64,000 bases of DNA from an uncultured Flavobacteriaceae bacterium. GTDB lineage: Bacteria > Bacteroidota > Bacteroidia > Flavobacteriales > Flavobacteriaceae. A program made the translations under genes and the position numbers. The stretch is from the NCBI GenBank assembly GCA_947500435.1, contig CANMRV010000003.1, positions 124,001 to 188,000 of the forward strand. Reading direction: 5' to 3'. Below the pieces are notes generated by a model. The model was not told the origin of the DNA. It saw only the letters and a list, made by a program, of their open reading frames with translations, and made no database searches. Positions 14,866 through 24,025 of this stretch are shown piece by piece. How positions within the stretch are numbered: position 1 is the stretch's first letter; every line of letters begins with the position of its first letter.

Positions 14866-15966
14866 TTAAAAATCGAACTTCAGTTGAACAGAAACTTCTT
14901 TCCCCTCTTTTGTAGTCTCTCTCTTTTCAGTGTTTAAATTGGCCAATGAGATTCCTAGTAATCGAACTGAGTTTTCAAGATTATCTTGATATAGCAAACT
15001 TTTGGCTGTTTCTAGAATCAAGTTCTTGTCAGATATAAAATAGGGAAGGGTTTTGCTTCTGGTTTGCAGTGTGAAATCGCTGTACTTTATTTTTAGAGTA
15101 ATTGTCTTTCCTGCAATTTTTGACTTTTGGAGGCGTCGTTCCAATTCTTGGGCAATTTGCTCCAAACGTTCTAGCATAAATACCTCACTACTTAAGTTCT
15201 CGCTAAACGTCCGTTCTGCACCGACTGATTTTGGAATACGATGTGGCTTTACCTCACTATTATGAATGCCGCGAACTACATGGTAGTAAAAGATTCCACT
15301 CTTACCAAAATTTTCGTCAAGAAACTCGAGGGATTTGGTTTTTAAATCTTTACCGGTGAAAATGCCAAGTTTATACATTTTTTCTGCAGTTACCTTTCCT
15401 ACACCATAGAATTTTCGAATTTCTAAATCTTCTAAGAATTGAATGACCTCCTCAGGATTTACAGTTTTCTGTCCGTTAGGTTTGTTATAATCACTTGCGA
15501 CCTTGGCAATGAATTTATTAATGGAGATTCCCGCCGAGGCAGTTAAGTGTAATTCATCAAAAATGCGCTGTCGAATTTCTTGAGCGATAAGTGTTGCCGA
15601 CGGGTCACCTTTTTTATTGACTGTAACATCTAAGTAAGCCTCATCTAGAGAAAGCGGTTCAACCAAATCAGTATATTCATAAAAGATATTCCGTATGGCT
15701 TTCGAGATTTCTTTATACCGCTCGAAATTTGCCTTTACGAATATCAATTCAGGGCAGTTTCGTTTCGCTATAACACTACTCATGGCGCTGCGAACCCCAA
15801 ACTTACGAGCCTCATAACTTGCAGCCGAGACGACTCCTCTTTGAGAACTTCCACCTACCGCAATGGGCTTCCCTCGAAGATCAGGATTGTCTAACTGCTC
15901 TACTGAAGCATAGAAGGCATCCATATCCACATGAATGATTTTTCGTAAAGGAAAATCCGGTTCCAT
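14866..15966 (-). CDS. dinB: DNA polymerase IV (Y-family translesion polymerase)
   Basis: The 366-residue protein has the Y-family metal motifs HVDMDAFYASVEQ (residue 13 on) and PLSLDEAYLDVT (near 105). It also has the helix-hairpin-helix segment IRKFYGVGKVTAEKMYKLGI and a little-finger domain after residue 240. It copies damaged DNA at low fidelity. The C-terminal VQLKFDF resembles the short beta-clamp-binding tail of DinB proteins. It is divergent from the CYTH gene with a 39-base gap, so their promoters must overlap. Confidence 0.95.
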   Translation of the reverse strand: MEPDFPLRKIIHVDMDAFYASVEQLDNPDLRGKPIAVGGSSQRGVVSAASYEARKFGVRSAMSSVIAKRNCPELIFVKANFERYKEISKAIRNIFYEYTDLVEPLSLDEAYLDVTVNKKGDPSATLIAQEIRQRIFDELHLTASAGISINKFIAKVASDYNKPNGQKTVNPEEVIQFLEDLEIRKFYGVGKVTAEKMYKLGIFTGKDLKTKSLEFLDENFGKSGIFYYHVVRGIHNSEVKPHRIPKSVGAERTFSENLSSEVFMLERLEQIAQELERRLQKSKIAGKTITLKIKYSDFTLQTRSKTLPYFISDKNLILETAKSLLYQDNLENSVRLLGISLANLNTEKRETTKEGKEVSVQLKFDF

Positions 15967-16005
15967 ATCGTAAATTTATTGAACATAAAATTGAAACTCC
16001 TGATA

Positions 16006-16473
16006 GTGGTTGAAATAGAACGAAAATTTTTGGTGAAATCGAATGAATTCAAGGAACAAGCTTCTTCTAAAGCACGAATAGTTCAAGGGTTTCTCAATAC
16101 ACATCCTGAAAGAACTGTAAGAGTTCGGATAAAAGGGGATTCTGGATTCATAACTATAAAAGGAATTTCAAATACCTCGGGAACTTCTCGCTTTGAATGG
16201 GAGAAATCGATTGAGGTCAACGAAGCTGAATCGCTTTTGGCTTTATGCGAAGAAGGGGTATTGGAAAAGACGAGATATGAAATTTCCTTGGGCAAGCATA
16301 TATTTGAAGTGGATGAATTCCATGGGGAGAACAAAGGTTTACTAGTTGCCGAGGTTGAACTAAATTCTGAACATGAAACATTTGAAAAACCAGATTGGCT
16401 TGGAGAAGAAGTTACCGGAGATATTAAATATTACAATTCTCAATTAAGCAAACAACCATTTAAAAATTGGTAA
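16006..16473 (+). CDS. CYTH-domain protein (class IV adenylate cyclase/thiamine triphosphatase-like)
   Basis: Starting at the GTG at 16006 gives MVEIERKFLVKS, the canonical CYTH N-terminus with the ExExK metal and phosphate motif; the frame opens earlier at a TTG but that part is not family-like. The 155-residue protein also shows ERTVRVRIKGD, FEWEKSIEV and FEVDEFHGENKGLLVAEVEL, the alternating charged strands of the triphosphate tunnel fold. These enzymes bind organic or inorganic triphosphates; which substrate is used here is unknown. It is followed three bases later by the YciI-like lipoprotein gene. Confidence 0.88.
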   Translation: MVEIERKFLVKSNEFKEQASSKARIVQGFLNTHPERTVRVRIKGDSGFITIKGISNTSGTSRFEWEKSIEVNEAESLLALCEEGVLEKTRYEISLGKHIFEVDEFHGENKGLLVAEVELNSEHETFEKPDWLGEEVTGDIKYYNSQLSKQPFKNW

Positions 16474-16476
16474 ATC

Positions 16477-16971
16477 ATGAAAAGAAGTAAAGTTTTAATT
16501 CTTATCGTTTTTGTTCTGGCAAGCTGTAAAGAAGTTCAGAAGCCGAAAGATACAACAACCGATGTTCTTCATGAAGAAGCAAAATCCATTGAGAAAGTCA
16601 AGGAAGAATTGACCTTTAAGGGCTTTGAAATCTTTGATTATGTAGACGAGAAAACGAAAGATACGGTCCTTATGCAGCAGTATTTTATTGCTTTCTTAAA
16701 AAGAGGACCAAACCGCTCACAAAACAAAAAAGAAGCTGACAGTTTACAAGCCTTACATATGGCTCATTTAGGAAAAATGTATGATGAGGGTCATGCAGAT
16801 ATTTCAGGACCTTTTGGAGATGATGGCGACATTAGGGGGATTACTATTTATAACACTCCAACCTTAGAGATTGCTGATAGCCTGGCAAATGCCGACCCCA
16901 TGGTAAAAGCAGGAAGTTTGGTAATTGAAATACACCCATGGTGGGCGGCTAAGGGTTTTCCGCTCCGCTAG
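16477..16971 (+). CDS. YciI-like lipoprotein
   Basis: The 164-residue protein begins MKRSKVLILIVFVLASCKE, a lipoprotein signal with Cys17. After a charged linker it carries a YCII-type domain: YFIAFLKRGPNR, LHMAHLGKMYDEGHADISGPF, and LEIADSLANADPMVKAGSLVIEIHPWWAAKG. The His-Asp pair typical of the family appears to be kept (AHLGKMYD). An exported YciI domain is less common than the cytoplasmic form. It is probably co-transcribed with the CYTH gene and convergent, one base apart, with the next gene. Confidence 0.82.
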   Translation: MKRSKVLILIVFVLASCKEVQKPKDTTTDVLHEEAKSIEKVKEELTFKGFEIFDYVDEKTKDTVLMQQYFIAFLKRGPNRSQNKKEADSLQALHMAHLGKMYDEGHADISGPFGDDGDIRGITIYNTPTLEIADSLANADPMVKAGSLVIEIHPWWAAKGFPLR

Positions 16972-16972
16972 C

Positions 16973-17368
16973 TTATTTCGCAAAAACCCCTTCTTTTTCA
17001 AGTAACGGAATTTCCGAAAGACTAGCCTCATTCACCGTATTCTTTTCAAAAATAAATCGCCTTTCATAGATTTTATTATCCGCATAATAGGTGACAAAAA
17101 ATTCATTGTTCAGCGCAAGAACATCCTCTTGAATCAATTCTATCTTTTGGAAAGATTTAGCATCAACCACACCTATAGCATGACGCATCAGTGAAGTTTT
17201 TCGCTCGCCATCATATCCCTTGGAAACAATCAAAACCATATCAATTTGTGTGGTTCTGTTGTTTATGATATATGCATTCCAGTCCTTAGATAAGAAGTCT
17301 TCATTCCATTCATGAACCGCAGCAACATAGACGTCTTTGGCAATCGGTATTTCAATATCTTTTTTCAT
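16973..17368 (-). CDS. Conserved hypothetical protein downstream of pheS
   Basis: The 131-residue protein has no signal peptide and no motif I can name; it looks like a small beta-rich cytoplasmic domain (IPIAKDVYVAAVHEW, WNAYIINNRTTQIDMVLIVSKGYDG). It lies 55 bases downstream of pheS on the same strand, so the two may be co-transcribed. Its coding nature is supported by the clean frame and normal composition. The function is not known. Confidence 0.75.
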   Translation of the reverse strand: MKKDIEIPIAKDVYVAAVHEWNEDFLSKDWNAYIINNRTTQIDMVLIVSKGYDGERKTSLMRHAIGVVDAKSFQKIELIQEDVLALNNEFFVTYYADNKIYERRFIFEKNTVNEASLSEIPLLEKEGVFAK

Positions 17369-17423
17369 ACCCCGAGAATCCGTTAAGCGGGAATAAAATT
17401 TAGCCTTGAAGAAAATTTATGAT

Positions 17424-18443
17424 TTACAAAGCGCTTCTAAACTGTTCCAAGAAACGTACGTCGTTTTCACTTAACAAGCGAATATCTGAAATTTGATGTA
17501 ACAAAAGAGCGATACGATCAATACCCATTCCGAAGGCAAAACCGGAATATTCTTCAGGGTCAATACCGCAATTCGTAAGTACGTTGGGATCTACCATACC
17601 GCAACCCATGATTTCTAGCCAACCCGTTCCTTTGGTCATGCGATAATCAGTTTCAGTTTCTAAACCCCAATAGACATCGACTTCGGCGCTAGGTTCCGTA
17701 AAAGGAAAATAGGAAGGTCTTAGGCGTATTTTAGACTTTCCAAAAAGCTCCGTAGTAAAAAACTGCAGGGTTTGCTTTAAATCTGCAAAGGAAACGTTCT
17801 TATCAATGTATAAACCCTCCACTTGGTGAAAGAAACAGTGTGAGCGTGCCGAGATGGCTTCATTTCTATAAACTCTTCCCGGTGAAATTGTTCGAATTGG
17901 AGGTTTGTTATTTTCCATATATCGAACTTGCACTGATGAAGTATGGGTGCGCAACAAAATATCTGGATCGGTTTGAATAAAAAAAGTATCCTGCATATCA
18001 CGGGCCGGGTGATATTCTGGAAGGTTCAATGCTGTAAAATTATGCCAATCATCTTCAATTTCAGGTCCTTCAGATACGTTGAAACCAATTCTTGAGAAAA
18101 TCTCAATTATTTGATTTTTAACTATTGAAATAGGATGACGGGCTCCAAGCTCAATGGGTTCACCTGGCCGTGTTAAATCATCATAAATGCCTTGAGATTC
18201 AGTGGTATTTTCTAAACTATCTTTTAAAGCATTTACCTTATCGGTTGCTAGCTTTTGAAGTGTGTTAATAGTCTGTCCAAATTCTTTCTTTTGATCATTG
18301 GCCACATTTTTGAATTCAGCAAAGAACTCTTTTAGCAGACCCTTTTTGCCCAAATATTTAATCCGGAAAGTCTCTACAGCTTCTTTCGAATCTGCAGTAA
18401 ACTGCTCCACTTCGGCAATATGTTCTTTAATTTTATCGATCAT
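17424..18443 (-). CDS. pheS: Phenylalanyl-tRNA synthetase alpha subunit
   Basis: The 339-residue protein has the N-terminal coiled coil that binds tRNA (MIDKIKEHIAEVEQFT to about 90) and the class II catalytic core. It has motif 2 around PGRVYRNEAISARSHCFFHQVEGLYID and motif 3 GFAFGMGIDRIALLLHQISDIR. It charges tRNA-Phe together with PheT, which is not in this window, so the subunits are unlinked as is usual in Bacteroidota. I chose MIDKIK at 18443; the frame extends seven codons further but that part is not conserved in the family. Confidence 0.95.
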   Translation of the reverse strand: MIDKIKEHIAEVEQFTADSKEAVETFRIKYLGKKGLLKEFFAEFKNVANDQKKEFGQTINTLQKLATDKVNALKDSLENTTESQGIYDDLTRPGEPIELGARHPISIVKNQIIEIFSRIGFNVSEGPEIEDDWHNFTALNLPEYHPARDMQDTFFIQTDPDILLRTHTSSVQVRYMENNKPPIRTISPGRVYRNEAISARSHCFFHQVEGLYIDKNVSFADLKQTLQFFTTELFGKSKIRLRPSYFPFTEPSAEVDVYWGLETETDYRMTKGTGWLEIMGCGMVDPNVLTNCGIDPEEYSGFAFGMGIDRIALLLHQISDIRLLSENDVRFLEQFRSAL

Positions 18444-18507
18444 AGTTGTGCGATAGATTGGCAAATTTAAAACTTTATAGGCATTATGTCATTGGGGACT
18501 ACTAAAA

Positions 18508-18542
18508 AACCGCATCTCAAGCTTAGAAACGCGGTTTTTGTT
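18508..18542 (-). terminator. Terminator after the sulP-type transporter gene
   Basis: On the minus strand AAAAACCGCGTTTC pairs with GAGATGCGGTTTTTT (one mismatch) around a seven-base loop, 14 bases past the transporter stop. Confidence 0.75.
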
Positions 18543-18555
18543 AGAGTTATAAACG

Positions 18556-20421
18556 TTATACTTCGTCCTTCACATTTTCTTTGACCCATTTCAGACATTC
18601 CTCAAAAGTATCAAAAATGTGTTCTTCAGGAATCAAATCAGGAATGATGTCAATACGTTCCATCATGTATCGAGGTTGTTTCAAAACATCTACCATCAAT
18701 ACCGTAACATTGTTTTTATAGAGTTCCTGAATTACATCTTCCATGGCATATAATCCTGATTGATCCATGTACTGTGTTCGGCCCAAACGTATAATTACCG
18801 TATTTGCAGTTGAAGGAATTTGATTGGCCAAGGCTTGAAATTCACTGGTTGAACCAAAGAAAAGAGGTCCTTTCAGGTGTTTTATGAATACCTCTTCCGT
18901 AAGATTTTTTGGAAAGTCTTTTTCGTCTGCCCAAGCTTTTTCATCTGAAAGCGATTTAACATCTGAACGTTCTGCGGTCAAATCACCCATCTTCTTCATG
19001 AACATAAGCGAAGCTATTACCAAACCTATACCTACGGCATAGACCAAATCCCATACTGATGAGAGCACAAGAACCACCAACATAATAACCACTTCAGAAC
19101 TGAATTTTATAGGCCCTAATTTGATGTCTTTCGGTAAACTTGGAATCGCTTTTAGACCCTTGTAATCCATAACACCAATACCTACTGTTACTAGAATTCC
19201 AGCTAAAACAGCCGCCGGAATTTGAGAAGCGACAGGGGCAAGGGCGAGCATGATGATAAGCAGCATTATACCCGCTACCATACCTGACAACTTTGTTTTT
19301 CCACCTGCGTTGATGTTCACTACTGTTCGAATGGTAGCTCCCGCTCCAGGAATGCCACCAAAAACGGCTGCAATACTATTTCCTATACCTTGACCAATAA
19401 GCTCCTTATTGGGCTTGTGTTTGGTCTTGGTCATATTATCGGCAACAATAGAAGTCAATAACGAATCGATAGCGCCAAGAAGTGCCAAAGCTAAGGCAGT
19501 AAAAATATATGGCGAAATCGAACCAACGCTGAATTTTGTAAATATTTCAAGGTTCGGTACAGGAAACCCAGAAGGGATTTCTTCTATGGGGCGATAGTCT
19601 AATCCAAAACCATAGGCCACTCCCGAAACTAGAAGTAAACCTACCAAAGTGCTTGGTATGGTAGTAGTGATACGTTTAAAACCATAAATAATTATGATGG
19701 TTGAAAGTGCTAGAATGAGCTCCAACCAATTAATGTTTTTCAGGGCTCTTGGTAAAACCTTGAAAGCGCCAATAACACCAGAAGCCTCACTTTTCGCTAG
19801 AGTTTTAGCCTCTTTTAGCATGTTTTCCTCAGTAATCTCACTAGCACGTTTGATGGTTTCTTCAAAATTTTCCAATACCAAAATACCTTCCCCTGCCTCT
19901 TCCTTTAGGATATTGTCAAGTATTATTTCTTCAGCTTGAGGTTTGAATCGATTAACCAGCTCGGTATCTTCTTTGGCGTAATATCCGACCGCTGGAAGTA
20001 GTTGAGTTACCAAAATTATTACTCCGATTGCCGTCATAAAACCCGATACTACTGGATAGGGGATGTACCGTATATACATTCCTATTCCTACAAGCCCAAG
20101 AACTATTTGCATTAGACCTGCGAGTAGAAAAACAATGAGAATTGCTGGCAGGGCTTGTTCGACGCTTCCGTCATTAGCAGCAACAATGCCGGCGATAACC
20201 ACCATGCTTACGGCAGTCATAGGAGCTGTTGGGCCAGAAATTTGGGTGTTTGTACCACCAAAAAGGGCCGCAAAGAAGCTGATAAAAATTGCTCCATAGA
20301 GTCCAGCACTTGGTCCTAAACCGGAGCTAACCCCGAAAGCAAGAGCTAATGGAAGAGCCACGATACCTGCCGTAATACCTCCAAAAAGGTCGCCTCTCAA
20401 ATTTGAAAACAAATTTTTCAT
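18556..20421 (-). CDS. SulP-family anion transporter with STAS domain
   Basis: The 621-residue inner-membrane protein has about 10-12 membrane helices; the start LRGDLFGGITAGIVALPLALAFGVSSGLGPSAGLYGA is the SulP signature. It ends in a cytoplasmic STAS domain (from about 505: FIKHLKGPLFFGSTSEFQ, YMDQSGLYAMEDVI). A charged insertion of some 70 residues (about 150-220) interrupts the membrane part. SulP proteins move sulfate, bicarbonate or other anions. Proximity to a carbonic anhydrase and a second SulP favours bicarbonate. A terminator separates it from the carbonic anhydrase gene upstream. Confidence 0.9.
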   Translation of the reverse strand: MKNLFSNLRGDLFGGITAGIVALPLALAFGVSSGLGPSAGLYGAIFISFFAALFGGTNTQISGPTAPMTAVSMVVIAGIVAANDGSVEQALPAILIVFLLAGLMQIVLGLVGIGMYIRYIPYPVVSGFMTAIGVIILVTQLLPAVGYYAKEDTELVNRFKPQAEEIILDNILKEEAGEGILVLENFEETIKRASEITEENMLKEAKTLAKSEASGVIGAFKVLPRALKNINWLELILALSTIIIIYGFKRITTTIPSTLVGLLLVSGVAYGFGLDYRPIEEIPSGFPVPNLEIFTKFSVGSISPYIFTALALALLGAIDSLLTSIVADNMTKTKHKPNKELIGQGIGNSIAAVFGGIPGAGATIRTVVNINAGGKTKLSGMVAGIMLLIIMLALAPVASQIPAAVLAGILVTVGIGVMDYKGLKAIPSLPKDIKLGPIKFSSEVVIMLVVLVLSSVWDLVYAVGIGLVIASLMFMKKMGDLTAERSDVKSLSDEKAWADEKDFPKNLTEEVFIKHLKGPLFFGSTSEFQALANQIPSTANTVIIRLGRTQYMDQSGLYAMEDVIQELYKNNVTVLMVDVLKQPRYMMERIDIIPDLIPEEHIFDTFEECLKWVKENVKDEV

Positions 20422-20477
20422 GTATAAGGTGATTATTGATATAATTTAAGGGGTCAAGATACCATTTTTAGACCACA

Positions 20478-20508
20478 AAAAAAGCCAATGTTTTACATTG
20501 GCTTTTTG
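20478..20508 (-). terminator. Terminator between the carbonic anhydrase and sulP genes
   Basis: AAAAAGCCAATG-TAAAA-CATTGGCTTTTT, a perfect 12-bp stem with T flank on the minus strand, just after the carbonic anhydrase stop. It should reduce read-through into the downstream SulP gene. Confidence 0.85.
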
Positions 20509-20529
20509 AGAATTTAAATAATCTGATTC

Positions 20530-21156
20530 CTATAGAAAAGTAACTTTTCCGTTATTAATGTCATACATGGCGCCAACTATTTTGATTTCTCCGTTGTCTT
20601 CCATTTCTTTCAATACCGGGCTCATATTTCTGGTATTTTCAATGGTCATATGAACATTTTTTACAGCTACTTCATTTACAAAATCGATGTTTTTTGAATT
20701 TCGCATGCTTGTATCAGAGGGCTCAGAAACAGCATCAACCGCTGGTTTGATTTTATCTAACAGAATAGTAAGATTGCCCAATTTCGCACCATCACAGGCT
20801 CCCTTTACAGCACCACACGCCGTGTGTCCAAGAATCACCAAAATTTTTGTTCCTGCCAGTTTACAGGCAAATTCGATGCTTCCTAAAAGATCTTCATTTA
20901 CGATATTGCCTGCTACTCGAGCACTAAAAATATCACCAACTCCTTGGTCAAAAATTAACTCCGCTGATACGCGTGAATCGATGCAACTCAATATCGTCGC
21001 GAATGGATATTGACCAGACGAGGTATCATTCACTTGGTCTAATAAGTCACGGTTAGCCATTTTACTGGCTACAAAGCGCTGATTACCTTCTTTTAAAAGT
21101 TCTATAGCCGCATTAGGTGATATGGCTGCCTGTGTTTCTTGTGTATGTGCTTTCAT
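20530..21156 (-). CDS. Beta-class carbonic anhydrase
   Basis: The 208-residue enzyme interconverts carbon dioxide and bicarbonate. The zinc ligands are Cys58 (in ILSCIDSRV, with the Asp60-Arg62 dyad), His111 and Cys114 (in LGHTACGAVKGAC). There is no signal peptide, so it is cytoplasmic. It sits between a universal stress protein and SulP transporters, which suggests it works with imported bicarbonate, for example for anaplerotic carboxylation. That role is inferred from context. Confidence 0.94.
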   Translation of the reverse strand: MKAHTQETQAAISPNAAIELLKEGNQRFVASKMANRDLLDQVNDTSSGQYPFATILSCIDSRVSAELIFDQGVGDIFSARVAGNIVNEDLLGSIEFACKLAGTKILVILGHTACGAVKGACDGAKLGNLTILLDKIKPAVDAVSEPSDTSMRNSKNIDFVNEVAVKNVHMTIENTRNMSPVLKEMEDNGEIKIVGAMYDINNGKVTFL

Positions 21157-21193
21157 GTTTTACTCTATTTTTTAGTTGAAATTGTTTGCGCCA

Positions 21194-21997
21194 TTATTCT
21201 GGGGTAACCAAGAAATTGACATTAAGATTGTTGATTAAATTCTTGACATCAGATTTCATGAAGTTCGTTTGATTTTCAGTATGTTTCTTCTTTCTATTAA
21301 AACACAGTAAATCTACGTTGTTTTTGTTGATATAATTAGAAAGGCTATTGATTGAGTTGTCGCCGTGCTCAAAAACATATTCTACTATTTTTTGATTTGC
21401 AGGTTGTACCACTTCTTCTATAATATCGGAATTTTTTACGATTTTAAATGATTTTAAGGGCTTTTGAATATTGGCCATTAAATCATCTGCAAATTCTAAA
21501 TTTATAGGTTCGCCCAAATTATTTAACATTCCTAATGAGATTTCAGTATTGGGTTCCAGCGAGTTTTTATCAGAAGCGACCATTATGGCTCCTTTAAAGG
21601 TATTAAAAACATACTGTGTAATACCATCACCCAGGAATTTGAAAGGACTAGATTTTCTTTTACCTAGAACTATAATGTCTGGTTGGGTATTATCAATAAA
21701 GTTTTTTATTTCATTTTTTACGTTACCAAATGCATAGGAGGAATTTATTTTGATGTTATAGGTTTCGGCAATCGGTTTGACCAGTTCCTTCAATTTCTTT
21801 GCGGTCTTCGTACTCTGATTATTAATGGTACGAATAGCCGATAATTGATTTTCCTTCTGAATAACATCAGTAGGTTTCCTAACACTGAATACCTCTAAAT
21901 CAGCATTAATCATTTTGGCAAGGGAAACAGCGTTTTTAATGGTTTTTGTTGCTTTGTTATTTAAACCTGTTAGTACTGCTATTTTATAATTTTTCAT
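21194..21997 (-). CDS. Universal stress protein (UspA family, tandem type)
   Basis: The 267-residue protein begins with a UspA domain: KIAVLTGLNNKATKTIKNAVSLAKMINADLEVFSV (split 4-38) and PDIIVLGKRKSSPFKFLGDGITQYVFNTFKGAIMVAS (105-141), with a partly degenerate ATP-binding glycine motif. The second half (150-267) is a diverged Usp-like domain ending NNLNVNFLVTPE. It lies between a SulP gene and the carbonic anhydrase gene with short gaps on the same strand, so it is likely part of the same transcript, perhaps tuning the transporter. Confidence 0.85.
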   Translation of the reverse strand: MKNYKIAVLTGLNNKATKTIKNAVSLAKMINADLEVFSVRKPTDVIQKENQLSAIRTINNQSTKTAKKLKELVKPIAETYNIKINSSYAFGNVKNEIKNFIDNTQPDIIVLGKRKSSPFKFLGDGITQYVFNTFKGAIMVASDKNSLEPNTEISLGMLNNLGEPINLEFADDLMANIQKPLKSFKIVKNSDIIEEVVQPANQKIVEYVFEHGDNSINSLSNYINKNNVDLLCFNRKKKHTENQTNFMKSDVKNLINNLNVNFLVTPE

Positions 21998-22013
21998 AAT
22001 GTTTATTTTTAGG

Positions 22014-23594
22014 TTACGCCGATTTCGGCCTTAGTTTAAAGAATTCGATAAAACTAGCTGGGTTTTCAATTACTCCGCGTTCCGAGATTAATTTAATATC
22101 AATATGTCTTTCTTTCGCCTTAAAAGCGAAATCGTCAAGTATTTCTATAATGTCATTATCTAAATACCTTGTTTTTCTAACATCTATTTCTAAATAGGTG
22201 TCACGTGGTAAACTATCAAGCTCTTTCAAAATGGCACCCTTATTGAAGAATGTAACTTCTTCCGCGAATGTCATTTTTATCCTATGCTTACCATTGCTTT
22301 GATCCTCAATGTGAAGAAAATGAGAGTTCTGGTAACTTTTAATCAAGATGACTACGATGCCAACAGCGAGCCCAAGTCCAATACCTATGAGTAAATCGGT
22401 AAATATTATTCCTAAGACAGTTACAGTAAATGGAATAAATTGTTTCCATCCCATGTCATACATTTTTTTGAAAAGTGCTGGCTTTGCTAGTTTATAACCT
22501 ACTATGAATAAAATTGCCGCCAGAACAGAAAGCGGAATCATATTCAATAATGTGGGAATCAGCATCACCGAAATTAAAAGGAAAAATCCATGTATAATGG
22601 CTGACATTTTTGTTTTACCACCTGACTGGATATTGGCGGAGCTACGAACAATTACTTGGGTTATTGGTAAACCGCCAATCATTCCTGATAAGATGTTTCC
22701 AGTGCCTTGGGCTAACAATTCGCGATTGGTTGGGGTTACCCTTTTTTGCGGGTCCAACTTGTCTGTAGCTTCCACACAAAGCAAGGTTTCCAAACTGGCA
22801 ACTAGAGCGATTGTAAATGCAGTAATCCATATTTGAGGATTACCGATTGCTCCAAAATTCGGGAAACTAAATTGTGCCAAAAAGGAAGAGGCATCTTCTG
22901 GTACTGGTACGCTAACTAGATGATCTGATGAAATACCCCATATCTCATTACCCTTTGTAAGGTTGTAAAAAACAATGCCTACTACTACTGCCACTAAAGG
23001 TCCCTGAACAAGTTGAAATATTTTACCTTTTTTGGAAAGCACATTGCTCCACAATATTAATATGGCTAAACCTATTGCTGCAACTAATGTGGCACCCGGG
23101 CTTATATTATTAAAAGTTTGAAAAATTTCAGAAAAGGTATTTTCACCATCTACTTGAAAAAATGCAAAGTCCCCTTCTGGATCGGGGTCATAGCCAAAGA
23201 AATGCGGAATCTGCTTTAAAATGATAATGATACCGATGCCCGTTAACATTCCTTTGATTACAGAAGATGGAAAATAGTATCCAATAATCCCGGCTTTTAG
23301 GAAACCAAAGACTATTTGAATAATTCCGCCTAAGACAACCGCAAGAAGGAAATTTTCAAAACCGCCCAAAGTACCAATAGCGGTTAGTACAATAGCAGCT
23401 AAACCTGCTGCGGGCCCACTTACACCGATTTGAGAACCACTGGCCGCGCCTACGACTATCCCACCAACTATACCGGCTATTAAACCTGAGAATAGTGGTG
23501 CGCCACTGGCTAATGCAATACCCAAACAAAGGGGGAGCGCTACAAAAAATACAACGATACTTGCGGGCAAGTCGTTCTTTAAATATTTGAACAT
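22014..23594 (-). CDS. SulP-family anion transporter, bicarbonate-type candidate
   Basis: The 526-residue inner-membrane protein starts MFKYLKNDLPASIVVFFVALPLCLGIALASG, has the SulP glycine-rich core (IGVSGPAAGLAAIVLTAIG) and about 10-12 helices, and ends in a short STAS-like domain (FAEEVTFFNKGAILKELDSLP, VRKTRYLDNDIIEILDDF). Its Bacteroidota relatives stand beside carbonic anhydrase genes and are often taken as bicarbonate carriers. It is the first gene of the SulP-Usp-carbonic anhydrase group. Confidence 0.9.
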   Translation of the reverse strand: MFKYLKNDLPASIVVFFVALPLCLGIALASGAPLFSGLIAGIVGGIVVGAASGSQIGVSGPAAGLAAIVLTAIGTLGGFENFLLAVVLGGIIQIVFGFLKAGIIGYYFPSSVIKGMLTGIGIIIILKQIPHFFGYDPDPEGDFAFFQVDGENTFSEIFQTFNNISPGATLVAAIGLAILILWSNVLSKKGKIFQLVQGPLVAVVVGIVFYNLTKGNEIWGISSDHLVSVPVPEDASSFLAQFSFPNFGAIGNPQIWITAFTIALVASLETLLCVEATDKLDPQKRVTPTNRELLAQGTGNILSGMIGGLPITQVIVRSSANIQSGGKTKMSAIIHGFFLLISVMLIPTLLNMIPLSVLAAILFIVGYKLAKPALFKKMYDMGWKQFIPFTVTVLGIIFTDLLIGIGLGLAVGIVVILIKSYQNSHFLHIEDQSNGKHRIKMTFAEEVTFFNKGAILKELDSLPRDTYLEIDVRKTRYLDNDIIEILDDFAFKAKERHIDIKLISERGVIENPASFIEFFKLRPKSA

Positions 23595-23667
23595 AACAAA
23601 AAAGTAGTTGGGTCTTCATAGCTCGTATGAAGACTGATTAGTTAATTAAAAAACAAGTGAGATTGAA

Positions 23668-23961
23668 CTAACTAATATGCTCTGGTGGCGGAAGTAAAAT
23701 TGCCAAAGAGGTATTATAATCACTTTCGAGATAAAAATTAGATATACTAGTCTTATCTTCCTGTAACTTGGTTATTGCGTTGAAGTCGGAGTCAAGAAAA
23801 AAATCTTTTTCCTTTGCTTCTTTTTTTTCTTCTTTCTTTTCCTCTTCACTGAAATCAATCGTTATAACAGAATCATCGATACTAGTAAGCGTCATAACCG
23901 ACGGAGCCAAAATCGCCGTGGCTAATAACAATGCTAAAATGATGAGTACTGATGATTTCAT
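23668..23961 (-). CDS. Small secreted or membrane-anchored hypothetical protein
   Basis: The 97-residue protein has an N-terminal hydrophobic segment (SVLIILALLLATAILAPSVM), then a short folded-looking part and a Lys/Glu-rich run (SEEEKKEEKKEAKEKDFF). It ends with SDYNTSLAILLPPPEHIS. No family is recognised. It lies 73 bases upstream of the SulP transporter on the same strand and could be the first gene of that transcript. Confidence 0.65.
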   Translation of the reverse strand: MKSSVLIILALLLATAILAPSVMTLTSIDDSVITIDFSEEEKKEEKKEAKEKDFFLDSDFNAITKLQEDKTSISNFYLESDYNTSLAILLPPPEHIS

Positions 23962-24025
23962 AGAAAATTAAAGCAATAGAACGCGAATATAACAGTAATA
24001 CTATAATAATTTTGTTAAAGAAATT

